Part shown: positions 12,947-21,298 of the stretch, one piece after another
How the letters are laid out: each line of letters begins with the position of its first letter
Numbering within the stretch: the first letter of the stretch is position 1
From: Pseudomonadota bacterium
GTDB taxonomy: Bacteria > Pseudomonadota > Gammaproteobacteria > Burkholderiales > Usitatibacteraceae
Length of the DNA: 33,304 nucleotides
Reading direction: 5' to 3'
NCBI GenBank assembly: GCA_029781595.1
Contig: JAKOWJ010000188.1
Coordinates: 1-33,304, forward strand
Position numbers and translations under genes: made by a program
The notes under the pieces: generated by a model
The model's database searches: none
The model's input: the letters and a program-made list of their open reading frames with translations, nothing else
What the model was told of the DNA's origin: nothing

Positions 12947-14122
12947 ATGCCCGATCGCCTGCCGACCGACCTGCCCCTGCTGCGCGTGCGCGGCCGCGAG
13001 GCCCTGCCCGTCGTCCAGGGCGGCATGGGCGTGGGCGTCTCCGCCCATCGCCTGGCCGGCAGCGTGGCGCGCGAGGGCGCCGTGGGCACGCTCTCCAGCG
13101 TGGACCTGCGACGCCACCACCCGGACCTCATGGAGGCCACGGGCAAGTCGCGCGACAAGGCCGTGATCGACGAGGCCAACCTCGTGGCGCTGGACCGCGA
13201 GGTGAAGGCGGCGCTCGAGATCGCCGGCGGCAACGGCATCGTCGCCGTCAACGTCATGCGCGCCGTCTCGGAGTACCAGGGCTACGTGCGCCAGTCCTGC
13301 GAGAGCGGGGCCCAGGCCGTGGTGGTGGGCGCGGGCCTGCCGCTGGACCTGCCCGAGCTCACCGCGGAGCACCCGGACGTGGCGCTCATCCCCATCCTCT
13401 CGGACGCGCGCGGCATCGGCGTGGTGCTCAAGAAGTGGATGCGCAAGAACCGCCTGCCGGACGCCATCGTGATCGAGCACCCCGGCCACGCCGGCGGGCA
13501 CCTGGGCGCCGCGAAGGTCGAGGACCTGCACGACCGCCGCTTCGACTTCGAGGTGGTGCTCGAGGGCGCGCTCAACCTCTTCCGCGAGCTGGGCATCGCC
13601 TGCGAGAAGATCCCGCTCATCGTCGCGGGCGGCATCGCCACGCCGCAGCGCGTGCGCGAGCTCCTGGGGCTGGGCGCCTCGGCCGTGCAGCTGGGTACCG
13701 CCTTCGCGGTCACGGAGGAGGGCGACGCCCACCCCACGTTCAAGAAGGTGCTCGCCGAGGCGAAGCCGGAGGACATCGTCGAGTTCGTGAGCGTGGCGGG
13801 GCTGCCGGCGCGCGCCGTGCGCACGCCCTGGCTCGCCAAGTACCTCGAGAAGATCCCCGTGATGGAGCGTCGCCGCAAGCCGCGCACGCAGTGCACGCTC
13901 GCCTTCGACTGCCTGCAGGCCTGCGGCCTTCGCGACGGGCTGGCGAAGTTCGGGCAGTTCTGCATCGACCTGCACCTGGCCGCGGCCCTCGAGGGCAACC
14001 TCGAGCGCGGGCTCTTCTTCCGCGGCGCCGGGCGCCTGCCCTTCGGCGACAAGGTGCGGCCCGTGCGCGAGCTCCTCGCCTACCTGCTCTCGAAACCGGA
14101 GCCTCAGGCGCAGCCCGCCTGA
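12947..14122 (+). CDS. Nitronate monooxygenase/2-nitropropane dioxygenase-family FMN enzyme
   Basis: 391 aa TIM-barrel flavoprotein. PVVQGGMGVGVSAHRLAG at residues 21-38 is the N-terminal family signature. VIEHPGHAGGHLGA carries the GHAGGH motif around the flavin site; LIVAGGIATPQRVRELLGLGASAVQLGTAF is the C-terminal phosphate-binding part. A Cys-containing C-terminal extension (CTLAFDCLQACGLRD) follows. Enzymes of this family oxidise alkyl nitronates; relatives include FabK-type enoyl reductases, so the substrate is open. An ATG at 12905 lies inside the FNR-type box and is rejected as start. There is no ribosome site before ATG 12947, consistent with a leaderless message. Shared regulation with nnrS points to a role under low oxygen or nitrosative stress (inferred). 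It is convergent with the hemerythrin gene. Confidence 0.85.
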   Translation: MPDRLPTDLPLLRVRGREALPVVQGGMGVGVSAHRLAGSVAREGAVGTLSSVDLRRHHPDLMEATGKSRDKAVIDEANLVALDREVKAALEIAGGNGIVAVNVMRAVSEYQGYVRQSCESGAQAVVVGAGLPLDLPELTAEHPDVALIPILSDARGIGVVLKKWMRKNRLPDAIVIEHPGHAGGHLGAAKVEDLHDRRFDFEVVLEGALNLFRELGIACEKIPLIVAGGIATPQRVRELLGLGASAVQLGTAFAVTEEGDAHPTFKKVLAEAKPEDIVEFVSVAGLPARAVRTPWLAKYLEKIPVMERRRKPRTQCTLAFDCLQACGLRDGLAKFGQFCIDLHLAAALEGNLERGLFFRGAGRLPFGDKVRPVRELLAYLLSKPEPQAQPA

Positions 14123-14125
14123 GGC
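14101..14125. terminator. Bidirectional hairpin between convergent genes
   Basis: A perfect 10-bp stem, GCCTCAGGCG (14101-14110) with CGCCTGAGGC (14116-14125), and a 5-base loop. It includes the last codons and stop of the monooxygenase gene and ends 5 bases before the stop of the opposing hemerythrin gene, so it can serve both. No U tract. Confidence 0.55.
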
Positions 14126-14129
14126 GCCC

Positions 14130-14669
14130 TCAGCCCAAGTAGGGCACGCCGCGCCGCGCGGCCATCGAGCGGCCCAGCGATTCCATGTCCTCCGCCGTGA
14201 GGTAGCGCCGCGCGTATTCCGGCAGCGCGCCGTCCTCCGCGGGAATGTGTTCGGCGTAGAGCGCGCGGAAGGCCTCGATCTCGCCCGCGTCCAGCGGCCG
14301 GGCGATGCCCTCGGCGATGCCCTGCAGGGGCTTTCGCAGCCGGGCCCAGGCGGCGGCCATGCGCTCGTGCTCCCGCATCAGGCGCTCGCGCAGCGCCCGG
14401 AAGGCGTTGAGGTCGGTCGCGTCCGCGATCCGCCGGTCGAGGAGGGGGAAGAGGTCCAGCTCCTCGTCCTCGTGGTGGTGGATGGCGGACTTGTCGAAGT
14501 AGCGCAGGATGGCCTGCGCGGCGCTGGTCGCCTCCGGGTCCACGCCGTGCTCGGCGAGGTGGCGGCGAAGGCGCTCCAGGGTGGCGAGCTGCTTCTCGAT
14601 GCGCCGGTGGCAGCCCATCCACATGGCGAGGGGCTCGTCGAACCCCGCGGGCGTGTCGAAGAGATTCAT
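14130..14669 (-). CDS. Hemerythrin HHE-domain protein
   Basis: 179 aa, all-helical. Candidate ligands of a di-iron site are in order: H21 (GCHRRIEKQL), H64-H66 with E68 (IHHHEDEELDLFPLL), H101 (REHERM) and H141 with E145 (YAEHIPAED). The spacing fits the four-helix hemerythrin-like family, whose members bind O2 or NO or help repair iron centres. It is convergent to the FNR-box-controlled monooxygenase and near nnrS, so an NO- or oxygen-related role is plausible. No ribosome site precedes the ATG; a weak -10-like TAGACT ends 6 bases before it, hinting at a short or absent leader. It is not recognised as a named gene. Confidence 0.85.
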   Translation of the reverse strand: MNLFDTPAGFDEPLAMWMGCHRRIEKQLATLERLRRHLAEHGVDPEATSAAQAILRYFDKSAIHHHEDEELDLFPLLDRRIADATDLNAFRALRERLMREHERMAAAWARLRKPLQGIAEGIARPLDAGEIEAFRALYAEHIPAEDGALPEYARRYLTAEDMESLGRSMAARRGVPYLG

Positions 14670-14730
14670 GCGGCGAGTCTACGCGCGCCGCGTGTCAGGT
14701 TCATGGCGCGGCGCAGCATCGCCCGGGGCC

Positions 14731-15405
14731 TCAGGCCTGGCGGTCCGCGATCACCACGTAGCGATCCGCCGTGCCCGGCCGCACCGCGTCGAAGGGCCAG
14801 CAGGTGATGAGCGTGAGCTGGGGCGAGTCGGCCGCGTCGAGCACGCGCGTCGAGTGCTTGTCCACCACGCCCGCCTCGCGCACCCGGTAGCGCGTCCGGA
14901 CGCCCCGCGCGTCCTGCACGTCGATCTCGTCGTTCTCGCGCAGCTCGCGCAGGAACGCGAAGTGCGTGTCGCGGTGCGCCACCACCACGGCGTTGCCGTC
15001 GCCGCCGGGCATCGCCGTGCCGTCCACGTGCCCGGGCCCGTAGGCGAGGGCGCGCGGGCTGGTGCCCTCCAGCACGAAGAGCTCCACGCCGCGCGCGGGC
15101 ACGGTGAGGCGGGCGATGGGCCGCGTGTCGGCCCAGGGCCACGGGCGCTTCGGTCCCGCGGGCCCGGCCTCGCGCCACGAGGCGGCGATGAGGCGCTGGG
15201 CCACGGCGGCGCGCGCGTGGATCCAGGCCGCGCCGCCGAGCTGCCAGGCGGCCAGCGCCGCGAGGAGCAGGGCCACGGCGAACCAGGCGCGCCGCCCGCG
15301 CGAGGCGGACATGGCGGCAGGGGCCGGCGCCGCCTCCTCCTGCCGCGGATAGGCGCGGCCGCGCACGGCGAAGCTCGAGGCGCCCGTCACGAAGTGCGCG
15401 CTCAT
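14731..15405 (-). CDS. Class GN sortase
   Basis: 224 aa. One N-terminal membrane helix (about residues 39-61) is followed by a sortase domain with catalytic His144 (VVVAHRDTHF), Cys202 (TLITCWPFD) and probable Arg215 (GTADRYVV). This matches the Gram-negative marine proteobacterial (GN) sortases, each dedicated to a single neighbouring VIT/VWA target. The start at 15405 overlaps the stop of the target gene (ATGA), supporting co-translation; Met32, just before the membrane helix, is an alternative. It should cleave the target in the periplasm at its LPQTD motif and transfer it to an unknown acceptor. The paired two-component system lies just beyond, divergently transcribed. Confidence 0.92.
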   Translation of the reverse strand: MSAHFVTGASSFAVRGRAYPRQEEAAPAPAAMSASRGRRAWFAVALLLAALAAWQLGGAAWIHARAAVAQRLIAASWREAGPAGPKRPWPWADTRPIARLTVPARGVELFVLEGTSPRALAYGPGHVDGTAMPGGDGNAVVVAHRDTHFAFLRELRENDEIDVQDARGVRTRYRVREAGVVDKHSTRVLDAADSPQLTLITCWPFDAVRPGTADRYVVIADRQA

Positions 15406-17525
15406 CGTGCGCCCTCCGGGGAAGAGGCCCCTCCTGCCGGGGCGAGCCGTCCGACGAGGACGACCGCCCCGGCGGCTGCCAGCGCAAGCAGGCCCAGCAC
15501 GATCTGCAGCGTGGATTCGGTGTCGGTCTGCGGCAGCTCGCCCGGCAGCAGCGACGACGGGGGCGAGGCCTTCACCAGCGCCACGCGCGTTTCGCCCGCG
15601 GGCGCGGTGGGCGTCACGTCCACGGCCACCAGGCTCGTGTAGCGCGAGACGAGCCGGTGCTCCAGGGCCACCTGCAGCACCGCCGGGCGGATGACGGCCT
15701 CGTCGGCGCCCAGGCGCAGCTCGTCCATCAGGCTCGCGATGCGGGCCCTGGCCCAGAGGGCGCCCACGCCGGTCGGTTCGCCGCTCGGCGACGGCGTGAG
15801 CGCCACGCTCCAGGGTTGGTTGCCGCGCGTGCCGGTGACGAGGATCGTCCCCTTGAGCGCGGCGTGGGCGGCCGTGACCACGATCGGCTCGCCGAGGTAG
15901 AGGTCAGGCACGCGCGGCGGATAGGTCTCGACGGGCGTGCCGTCGGGCCAGCGGATGGCCACGTCCTTGAGCACCGGCGCGCCGATCTTCGCGAAGAGCG
16001 CGGACATCCTCGCCTGCACCTCGCGCAGGTCGCCGATGTAGGTGAAGGTGCCGCGGCCGAACTGCGCGGCCTTGGTCATGAAGTGGCCGTTGGGCGCGGC
16101 GCCGATGCCCACGGTGAACAGGCGCGTCTCGCCCAGGCGCGCGGCGATGAGGCGGAAGAGCGCCTCCTCGTTGGACACGGACCCGTCCGTCATGAACACC
16201 ACCTGGCGCAGCACGCCCGGGGCGGCGGCGCCCGAGAGCGCGAACTCGAGCGCCGCGGCCATCTCGGTGCCGCCGTCGGCGCGAAGGCGCCCCACCCACT
16301 CGCGCGCGAGGCGCAGGTTCTCCGCCGTGGCCGGCAGCGCGGCGGGCCAGAGCGGGCGCGTGACGGAGTTGAACTCCACGACGTTGAAGGAATCGGCCGC
16401 CGAGAGCGTCGCAAGGCCCGTGAGGAGCGCGGCGCGCGCCTGCTCCATCGAGGCGCCCTGCATGGAGCCGGAGGTGTCGATCACGAACACCGTCTCGCGC
16501 GGCAGGGCGGCCTGCGCGGCCTTGTCGGCGGCCGAGGGTTGCGGCGGCACCACCATGAGCAGGGCGTAGTCGGTGCCGTTCACCGACTCGGTGAACGCCG
16601 CCGCGGCGGGCGCGGCGCCGGGGTCGGGCGACCACGCGAGCTCGAAGTCGCGGTCGGCCTCCTCCTGCTCGCGCTGCAGGTACACGACGGTGCGCGTGCC
16701 CGATTCCTTCTCCACCCAGGCGTCGTGGTAGGAGCTGCGCACCTCGCGCAGCGGCACGCCGAAATCGATCACCGCGCCGATGGCCACGGGGTTCACGGCG
16801 CCGCAGCCGGCCTGCTCGTAGCCGGGGTGCAGGATGGGCCCGGGCGCCGCGTCGCTCGCGGGCACGCCCGAGTCGGCGACCTTCACGCCGGCGGCCGGGT
16901 CGTAGCGCGGCGTCACCGCGAGCGGGAAGCGCAGGCGGTAGACGCCGTCGACGGGCGCGAGCGCCTGCTGGTACTCGATGGTGACCTTCACCACCTCGCC
17001 GGGGCCGATGTGGGCCACCGCGTTGGTGAAGAGGTTGGGGCGCTGCTGCTCGAGGAGGGAGGCCTTGCGGCCCTCGCGCTTCGCCTGCGCGTAGGCGCGG
17101 CGCGCCGCGGCCTTCTCCTGCACCTGGCCCTCGATGAGGCGCGTGCCCACGGCGAGCAGCAGGCGGTCGATGGCCGCGTTCTCCGGCAGCGGGAAGACGT
17201 ACAGGCCCTCGACGAAATCCGTGCCGGGGTTGAGGAAGGTCTGCGCGACGCGCGTGCGGGCGACGATGCCCGTCACGTGGATGGTGACCTCGGTGTCCAC
17301 CTTCGGCGCCGGCGCGAAGTCGCCGGCCCCGGCGCGGTAGAGCAGGGTGCCCGTCTTCGCCTCGCCGGGCAGGGCCTGCGCGCGGGCCGCGGAGGCGAGC
17401 CCCAGCGCCACCAGCCCGAAGAACACGCTCGCGGCGATGCCCGAGAGGATCGCCTTGCCCAGCAGCTCGATGAAGTCGGCCAGCGCCGACTCCAGACCCC
17501 GGTACCCGCCCGCCTTGCCCGCCAT
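15402..17525 (-). CDS. VIT and VWA domain sortase target protein
   Basis: 707 aa. Signal peptide with hydrophobic core about residues 26-46, ending ARAQA. VIT domain about 55-195 (FLNPGTDFVEGLYVFPLPENAAID). VWA domain from about 344 with MIDAS DTSGS 350-354. The C-terminal tripartite sorting signal has LPQTD at 664-668, a hydrophobic helix about 673-693 and a short tail with one Arg soon after the helix. This is the marine proteobacterial sortase target family, related to inter-alpha-trypsin inhibitor heavy chains. The fifth motif residue is Asp rather than the Gly of classical LPXTG. The function of the target is unknown; VWA domains mediate metal-dependent binding. It is the first gene of the pair, with its promoter in the REP-containing region before the regulator gene. 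Confidence 0.93.
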   Translation of the reverse strand: MAGKAGGYRGLESALADFIELLGKAILSGIAASVFFGLVALGLASAARAQALPGEAKTGTLLYRAGAGDFAPAPKVDTEVTIHVTGIVARTRVAQTFLNPGTDFVEGLYVFPLPENAAIDRLLLAVGTRLIEGQVQEKAAARRAYAQAKREGRKASLLEQQRPNLFTNAVAHIGPGEVVKVTIEYQQALAPVDGVYRLRFPLAVTPRYDPAAGVKVADSGVPASDAAPGPILHPGYEQAGCGAVNPVAIGAVIDFGVPLREVRSSYHDAWVEKESGTRTVVYLQREQEEADRDFELAWSPDPGAAPAAAAFTESVNGTDYALLMVVPPQPSAADKAAQAALPRETVFVIDTSGSMQGASMEQARAALLTGLATLSAADSFNVVEFNSVTRPLWPAALPATAENLRLAREWVGRLRADGGTEMAAALEFALSGAAAPGVLRQVVFMTDGSVSNEEALFRLIAARLGETRLFTVGIGAAPNGHFMTKAAQFGRGTFTYIGDLREVQARMSALFAKIGAPVLKDVAIRWPDGTPVETYPPRVPDLYLGEPIVVTAAHAALKGTILVTGTRGNQPWSVALTPSPSGEPTGVGALWARARIASLMDELRLGADEAVIRPAVLQVALEHRLVSRYTSLVAVDVTPTAPAGETRVALVKASPPSSLLPGELPQTDTESTLQIVLGLLALAAAGAVVLVGRLAPAGGASSPEGAR

Positions 17526-17644
17526 GACCGTTCCCCTCGCTTCCCGTGCCGTCCCATTCGGCAGGACCGATTACGCGCGGGCGCGGGGGCGCAATCCTTG
17601 GGCGATGCGGACGAGGCGCGGGCCAATTCGGGCAGAAAAATGAC

Positions 17645-17748
17645 GCGGAAATCGGGGACGTTCCCCGATTTCCGCCTGGCCCCACAATGGAGAAAACCGG
17701 GGACGTTCCCCGATTTTCGGAAATCGGGGAACGTCCCCGATTTTCCGG
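17645..17748. repeat. REP/BIME-like palindromic repeat cluster (3 units)
   Basis: Three copies of a palindrome with core ATCGGGGACGTTCCCCGAT. Unit 1, 17645-17675, has 14-bp perfect arms; unit 2, 17693-17717, has one mismatch; unit 3, 17718-17748, is in the opposite orientation (GGGGAACGTCCCC). The same family recurs at 30675-30805. Mixed orientation and extragenic location are typical of BIMEs mobilised by RAYT transposases; no such transposase is in the window. Unit 3 ends 15 bases before the -10 box of the regulator gene. Confidence 0.88.
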
Positions 17749-17762
17749 CTTTTTCCGTCGCC

Positions 17763-17768
17763 TATAAT
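17763..17768 (+). promoter_or_regulatory. Consensus -10 element directly before the sortase-system regulator
   Basis: A perfect TATAAT is followed by CCGGCC and then ATG at 17775, so transcription would start on or next to the A of the start codon. No ribosome site is present and no good -35 is visible; that region overlaps the tail of a REP unit. Confidence 0.7.
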
Positions 17769-17774
17769 CCGGCC

Positions 17775-18470
17775 ATGCCCAGAAGAATCGCGCTCGTCGA
17801 GGACGACGCCACCATCCGCCAGAATTACACGGACGCGCTCGAGCGCGCCGGCTACGAGGTGCAGGCCTTCGCCGACCGCCCGCAGGCGCTGCGCACGCTG
17901 GGCACGCGCCTGCCGGACCTCGCCATCATCGACATCGGCCTGGGCGCCGAGATCGACGGAGGCTTCGCGCTGTGCCGCGAGCTGCGCGCGCTCTCGGCCA
18001 CGCTGCCCATCATCTTCCTGTCGGCGCGCGACTCCGATTTCGACATCGTCTCGGGCCTGCGCCTGGGGGCCGACGACTACCTCACCAAGGATGCGAGCCT
18101 GCCGCACCTGCTCGCCCGCATCGCCGCGCTCTTCCGCCGCGTGGAGGCCGCGCGCGAGCCCTCGAAGGACGACGAGCGCCTGGTGCGCGGGCCGCTGGAG
18201 CTGGACGCCGCGCGCATGACGGCGCGCTGGCGCGGCCAGCCCGTGGACCTCACCGTGACCGAGTTCTGGATGGTGCGCTCGCTCGCCCGCCACCCCGGCC
18301 ACGTGAAGGACCGCGACACCCTCATGCGCGACGCCGAGATGGTGGTGGACGACGGCACCATCACCTCGCACGTGAAGCGCATCCGCAGGAAGTTCCTCGC
18401 CGGCGACCCCGCCTTCGACGCCATCGAGACCGTGTACGGCATGGGCTACCGCTGGACGGAAAAGGCGTGA
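17775..18470 (+). CDS. pdsR: Response regulator of the dedicated sortase system (OmpR type)
   Basis: 231 aa. Receiver domain with E9-D10-D11, phosphoacceptor D53 (LAIIDIGLG) and K105 (YLTKDAS). The winged-helix DNA-binding domain, about residues 130-228, has the OmpR-type end TITSHVKRIRRKF...AIETVYGMGYRW. It matches the regulator that accompanies GN sortases. Its start codon follows a perfect TATAAT by six bases with no ribosome site, suggesting a leaderless mRNA. The stop overlaps the next gene (GTGA). Together with the kinase it probably controls the divergent sortase/target pair; the operator could not be identified. Confidence 0.92.
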   Translation: MPRRIALVEDDATIRQNYTDALERAGYEVQAFADRPQALRTLGTRLPDLAIIDIGLGAEIDGGFALCRELRALSATLPIIFLSARDSDFDIVSGLRLGADDYLTKDASLPHLLARIAALFRRVEAAREPSKDDERLVRGPLELDAARMTARWRGQPVDLTVTEFWMVRSLARHPGHVKDRDTLMRDAEMVVDDGTITSHVKRIRRKFLAGDPAFDAIETVYGMGYRWTEKA

Positions 18471-19384
18471 GGCGCGCCGCCGCCCTGCTCGCCGCCAGCC
18501 TCGCGACGGGCGCGGCGGCCGAGGCGCCACGCTGGCACCTGCAGGTGGACAACGACGTGGTGTTCCACACGGACCGGTGGTACTCGAGCGGCGTGCGCCT
18601 GTCGCGCTCGGCGCCGCTGGATGCCGGCTCGCCCGCCGCCTCGCTCCTTCGCCTGCCGGGCACGACGCAGCAGCACTGGGAGCTGGGCCTCGTGCACGAG
18701 ATCTACACGAGCGACGGCAACGCCACGCCGGGACCGCCCGACCGGCCCGATGCCGCGCGCCTGTTCCTCTCCCTCGCCCGGCACGACCGCTCGCCGTGGA
18801 CCTGGACGACGCTCGCCGTGGAAGCCGGCGTCACCGGCCCCTCGGCGCAGGGCGAGCGCGCGCAGGACCTCATCCACGCGCTGGTGCCGGCCCCGCACAC
18901 CGACTGGTCGCGGCAGGTGGGCGACCGCGCGGACGCGCACGCCATCGCCGCCTGGTCGCGGCGCTGGTTCCCCGCCGGCGTTCCCGGCGCGCTCGCGGTG
19001 CACGCGGGGGGCGTGGCCGGCACGATCCAGCGCTTCGCGCACGCGGGCCTCGCCTGGCGCTGGGGCGCGGCGGTGGACCAAGCCAGCCCGCTGCTGCGCT
19101 TCTCGCCCACGCCGGCACTCGCGGGCCCGTCGCGCGGCCTGGGCCTCTTCGCCGGCGCGAGCGTGCGCGCGGTGGGCGCCAACCGCCTTCTGGACCGGCG
19201 AGGCGACGACCCCACGCCGCGTGTGGCCGCCGAGCGTCGCGTGAGGCGCGTGGCGGCGGGCCTTTCGTGGGCGGCGGCCTGGGGCACGGTGGACTTCTCG
19301 CTCGCGCAGGACTCGCGCGAGTTCGCCGGGCAGCCGCACCCGCACCGCTTCGGTTCGCTCACGGTCTCGTTCGACCTCCCCTGA
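18467..19384 (+). CDS. LpxR-like outer-membrane protein (DUF2219, lipid A deacylase family)
   Basis: 305 aa starting at GTG 18467, which overlaps the regulator stop. Residues 1-19 form a signal peptide (RRAAALLAASLATGAAAEA). The N-terminal signature VDNDVVFHTDRWYSSGVRLS corresponds to the ENDxxxxTDRYYTNGxxxS segment of LpxR, with the Asn-Asp pair of the active region. LGLVHEIYTSDG matches the family's IYTPxD stretch. The end, FGSLTVSFDLP, is a beta strand. LpxR removes the 3'-acyloxyacyl chain of lipid A in the outer membrane; whether this relative keeps that activity is unknown, since the catalytic His was not placed with certainty. Its position between the sortase-system regulator and kinase suggests envelope remodelling linked to sortase action (inferred). 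Confidence 0.75.
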   Translation: MRRAAALLAASLATGAAAEAPRWHLQVDNDVVFHTDRWYSSGVRLSRSAPLDAGSPAASLLRLPGTTQQHWELGLVHEIYTSDGNATPGPPDRPDAARLFLSLARHDRSPWTWTTLAVEAGVTGPSAQGERAQDLIHALVPAPHTDWSRQVGDRADAHAIAAWSRRWFPAGVPGALAVHAGGVAGTIQRFAHAGLAWRWGAAVDQASPLLRFSPTPALAGPSRGLGLFAGASVRAVGANRLLDRRGDDPTPRVAAERRVRRVAAGLSWAAAWGTVDFSLAQDSREFAGQPHPHRFGSLTVSFDLP

Positions 19385-19392
19385 GCGCCGCG

Positions 19393-21042
19393 ATGGGCGT
19401 GCCCTTCCTGCACGGCATCCGCTTCCGGCTGCTGCTCGCCTCGGTGGTGCTGCTCGCCATCCCGGCCCTGGCCGCGCAGTTCATCAGCCGGATGGAGGCG
19501 TTCCTGCGCGGCGCGCAGGAGCAGGACATCGCGGTCACCGCACGCGCCGTGGCCTCCGCGCTCTCCGACCGGCCCGCGCTCTTCCCCCCCGGTGGTGGCG
19601 CCACGGGCGACCCGGAGGACGAGGAGCGCCGGCGCATCGTCGGGCTCTTCGCGGCGGCCGACCCCGTGGCCGCGGCGAGCCTGGGGCGCGCCTACGTGCC
19701 CTCGGAGGAGATCGAGCGCTTCCTCGACATCATGGGCCGGCGCGCTTCGCGCCTGTGGGTGGTGGACACGCGCTCGCGCGTGCGGGGCCTGTCGGGGTCG
19801 CTGCGCGAGCCGCCGCCCGCCAAGGGGGAGGCGCCGCGCACGCCCATTGCCGGGTGGTTGAAGCCCCTGGTCTCGCTGGTGGTCGCTTCGCCCCAGGTGC
19901 CCGCCGGCGACGAGTCGCGCCCGGTGCACGCACAGATCGACCGCGCGCTCATCGGCGTGTCTTCCACCACCTGGCGCGGCACCAAGGACCGCGAGGTCTC
20001 CATCCTGTCGGCCGCCCAGCCCATCTTCGTGGGCGACGACATCGTGGGCGCGGTGGTGGTGGAGGAGACCACGGCCTCCATCCTGCTGTTGCGGCAGTCG
20101 GCCCTCGAGAACCTCATCGCCCTCACGCTGGCGGTGTGCTTCGCGGCCTTCGCGATCCTGCTCGTCTTCGCCACGCGCCTGGCCACCCGCATCCGTCGCC
20201 TGCACGGCGAGGCCGAGGCGGCCATCGACGCGCAGGGCCGCATCCGCGGCGACATCACGCTCACGGGCGCGAAGGACGAGATCGGCGACCTCGAGCGCAC
20301 CATCGCCGCCGTGCTCGGGCGCCTTCGCGACTACAACGCCTACCTGGAGCAGATGGCCTCGCGCCTGTCGCACGAGCTGCGCACGCCCGTGGCCGTGGTG
20401 CGCTCCTCGCTCGACAACCTGCGCAGCCAGTCCCCGGCGGGCGAGGCGCGCGTGTACCTGGACCGCGCGGGCGAGGGCGTGGAGCGGCTCTCGCGCCTCA
20501 TCTCGCGCCTGTCCGAGGGCACGCGCCTGGAGAAGATGCTCGAGAGCGCCGAGCGCGAGCCCTTCGACCTCGCCGCCGTGGTGCGCGGCTGCGTGGAGGG
20601 CTACCGCGGGGCCTATCCCGGCCGGGCCATCGAGCTGCAGGCGCCGCCCGGCCCCGTGCCGCTCGAGGGCGTGCCCGACGCCGTGGCCCAGCTGCTCGAC
20701 AAACTCGTGGAGAACGCGCTGGACTTCGCGCCCGAGGGCCGCGCCGTGCGCGTGGTGCTGGCCGCCGACGCCCGCCACGCGCGCCTGAGCGTGGCCAACG
20801 AGGGCCCGCCCATCCCGCCGGCCATGCTGCCGCGCCTGTTCGACGCGATGGTCTCGGCGCGCGACGAGGGTCGCGGGCGCGGCGGCCACCTGGGCCTGGG
20901 CCTCGCCATCGTGCGGCTGGTGGCGCAGTTCCACGGGGGCACGGCCCGCGCCGCCAACCTCGCGGACGGGGCCGGCGTGCTCTTCGAAGTGGAGCTGCCG
21001 CTGGCCCCCTCGCGAGGCGGGAACGAGGGCGCCTTGCGCTAA
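19393..21042 (+). CDS. pdsS: Histidine kinase of the dedicated sortase system
   Basis: 549 aa. The first membrane helix, about residues 12-30, and the second, about 239-261, enclose a large periplasmic sensor region of about 200 residues. A HAMP linker, about 262-315, follows, then HisKA with H327 (RLSHELRTPVAVV) and an HATPase domain (LVENALDFAPEG, ANEGPPI, GGHLGLGLAIVRLVAQ). The order and context match the proteobacterial dedicated sortase kinase. It starts 8 bases after the LpxR-like gene and is the last member of the three-gene unit. The periplasmic domain could monitor envelope state; the signal is unknown. Confidence 0.92.
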   Translation: MGVPFLHGIRFRLLLASVVLLAIPALAAQFISRMEAFLRGAQEQDIAVTARAVASALSDRPALFPPGGGATGDPEDEERRRIVGLFAAADPVAAASLGRAYVPSEEIERFLDIMGRRASRLWVVDTRSRVRGLSGSLREPPPAKGEAPRTPIAGWLKPLVSLVVASPQVPAGDESRPVHAQIDRALIGVSSTTWRGTKDREVSILSAAQPIFVGDDIVGAVVVEETTASILLLRQSALENLIALTLAVCFAAFAILLVFATRLATRIRRLHGEAEAAIDAQGRIRGDITLTGAKDEIGDLERTIAAVLGRLRDYNAYLEQMASRLSHELRTPVAVVRSSLDNLRSQSPAGEARVYLDRAGEGVERLSRLISRLSEGTRLEKMLESAEREPFDLAAVVRGCVEGYRGAYPGRAIELQAPPGPVPLEGVPDAVAQLLDKLVENALDFAPEGRAVRVVLAADARHARLSVANEGPPIPPAMLPRLFDAMVSARDEGRGRGGHLGLGLAIVRLVAQFHGGTARAANLADGAGVLFEVELPLAPSRGGNEGALR

Positions 21043-21076
21043 ACTGGAGTCCGGAAAAACCTCCGGAATCACGGTC

Positions 21077-21298
21077 TTGGCGCGAATCCTCCTGCTGCTG
21101 ACGATCGGCGTCGTCCTCTGGGCGGTGCTGCGCGGCTTCTTCCGCTCGCAGGCGCGCGACGGCCGACCCGCCGAGGCGCAGGTCGAGGACATGGTCGCCT
21201 GCTCGCTCTGCGGCGTGAACATGCCCCGCAGCGAGTCGAAGGCGGAGGGCGGCAAGGTCACCTGCAAGGATCCGGCGACCTGCCGGCACGCGCCATGA
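21077..21298 (+). CDS. PP0621-type small membrane protein with Cys motif
   Basis: 73 aa with a TTG start at 21077. One N-terminal hydrophobic helix (RILLLLTIGVVLWAVLRGFF) is followed by a soluble tail with CSLCGVNMPRSES and a later Cys pair in TCKDPATCRH, suggesting a small metal-binding (zinc ribbon-like) domain. The same layout occurs in the PP0621 family commonly found just upstream of pilS in beta- and gammaproteobacteria. Its stop overlaps the pilS start (ATGA, 21295-21298). Function is unknown. A TCCGGA-containing inverted repeat, near 21049-21066, lies just before it. Confidence 0.75.
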   Translation: MARILLLLTIGVVLWAVLRGFFRSQARDGRPAEAQVEDMVACSLCGVNMPRSESKAEGGKVTCKDPATCRHAP

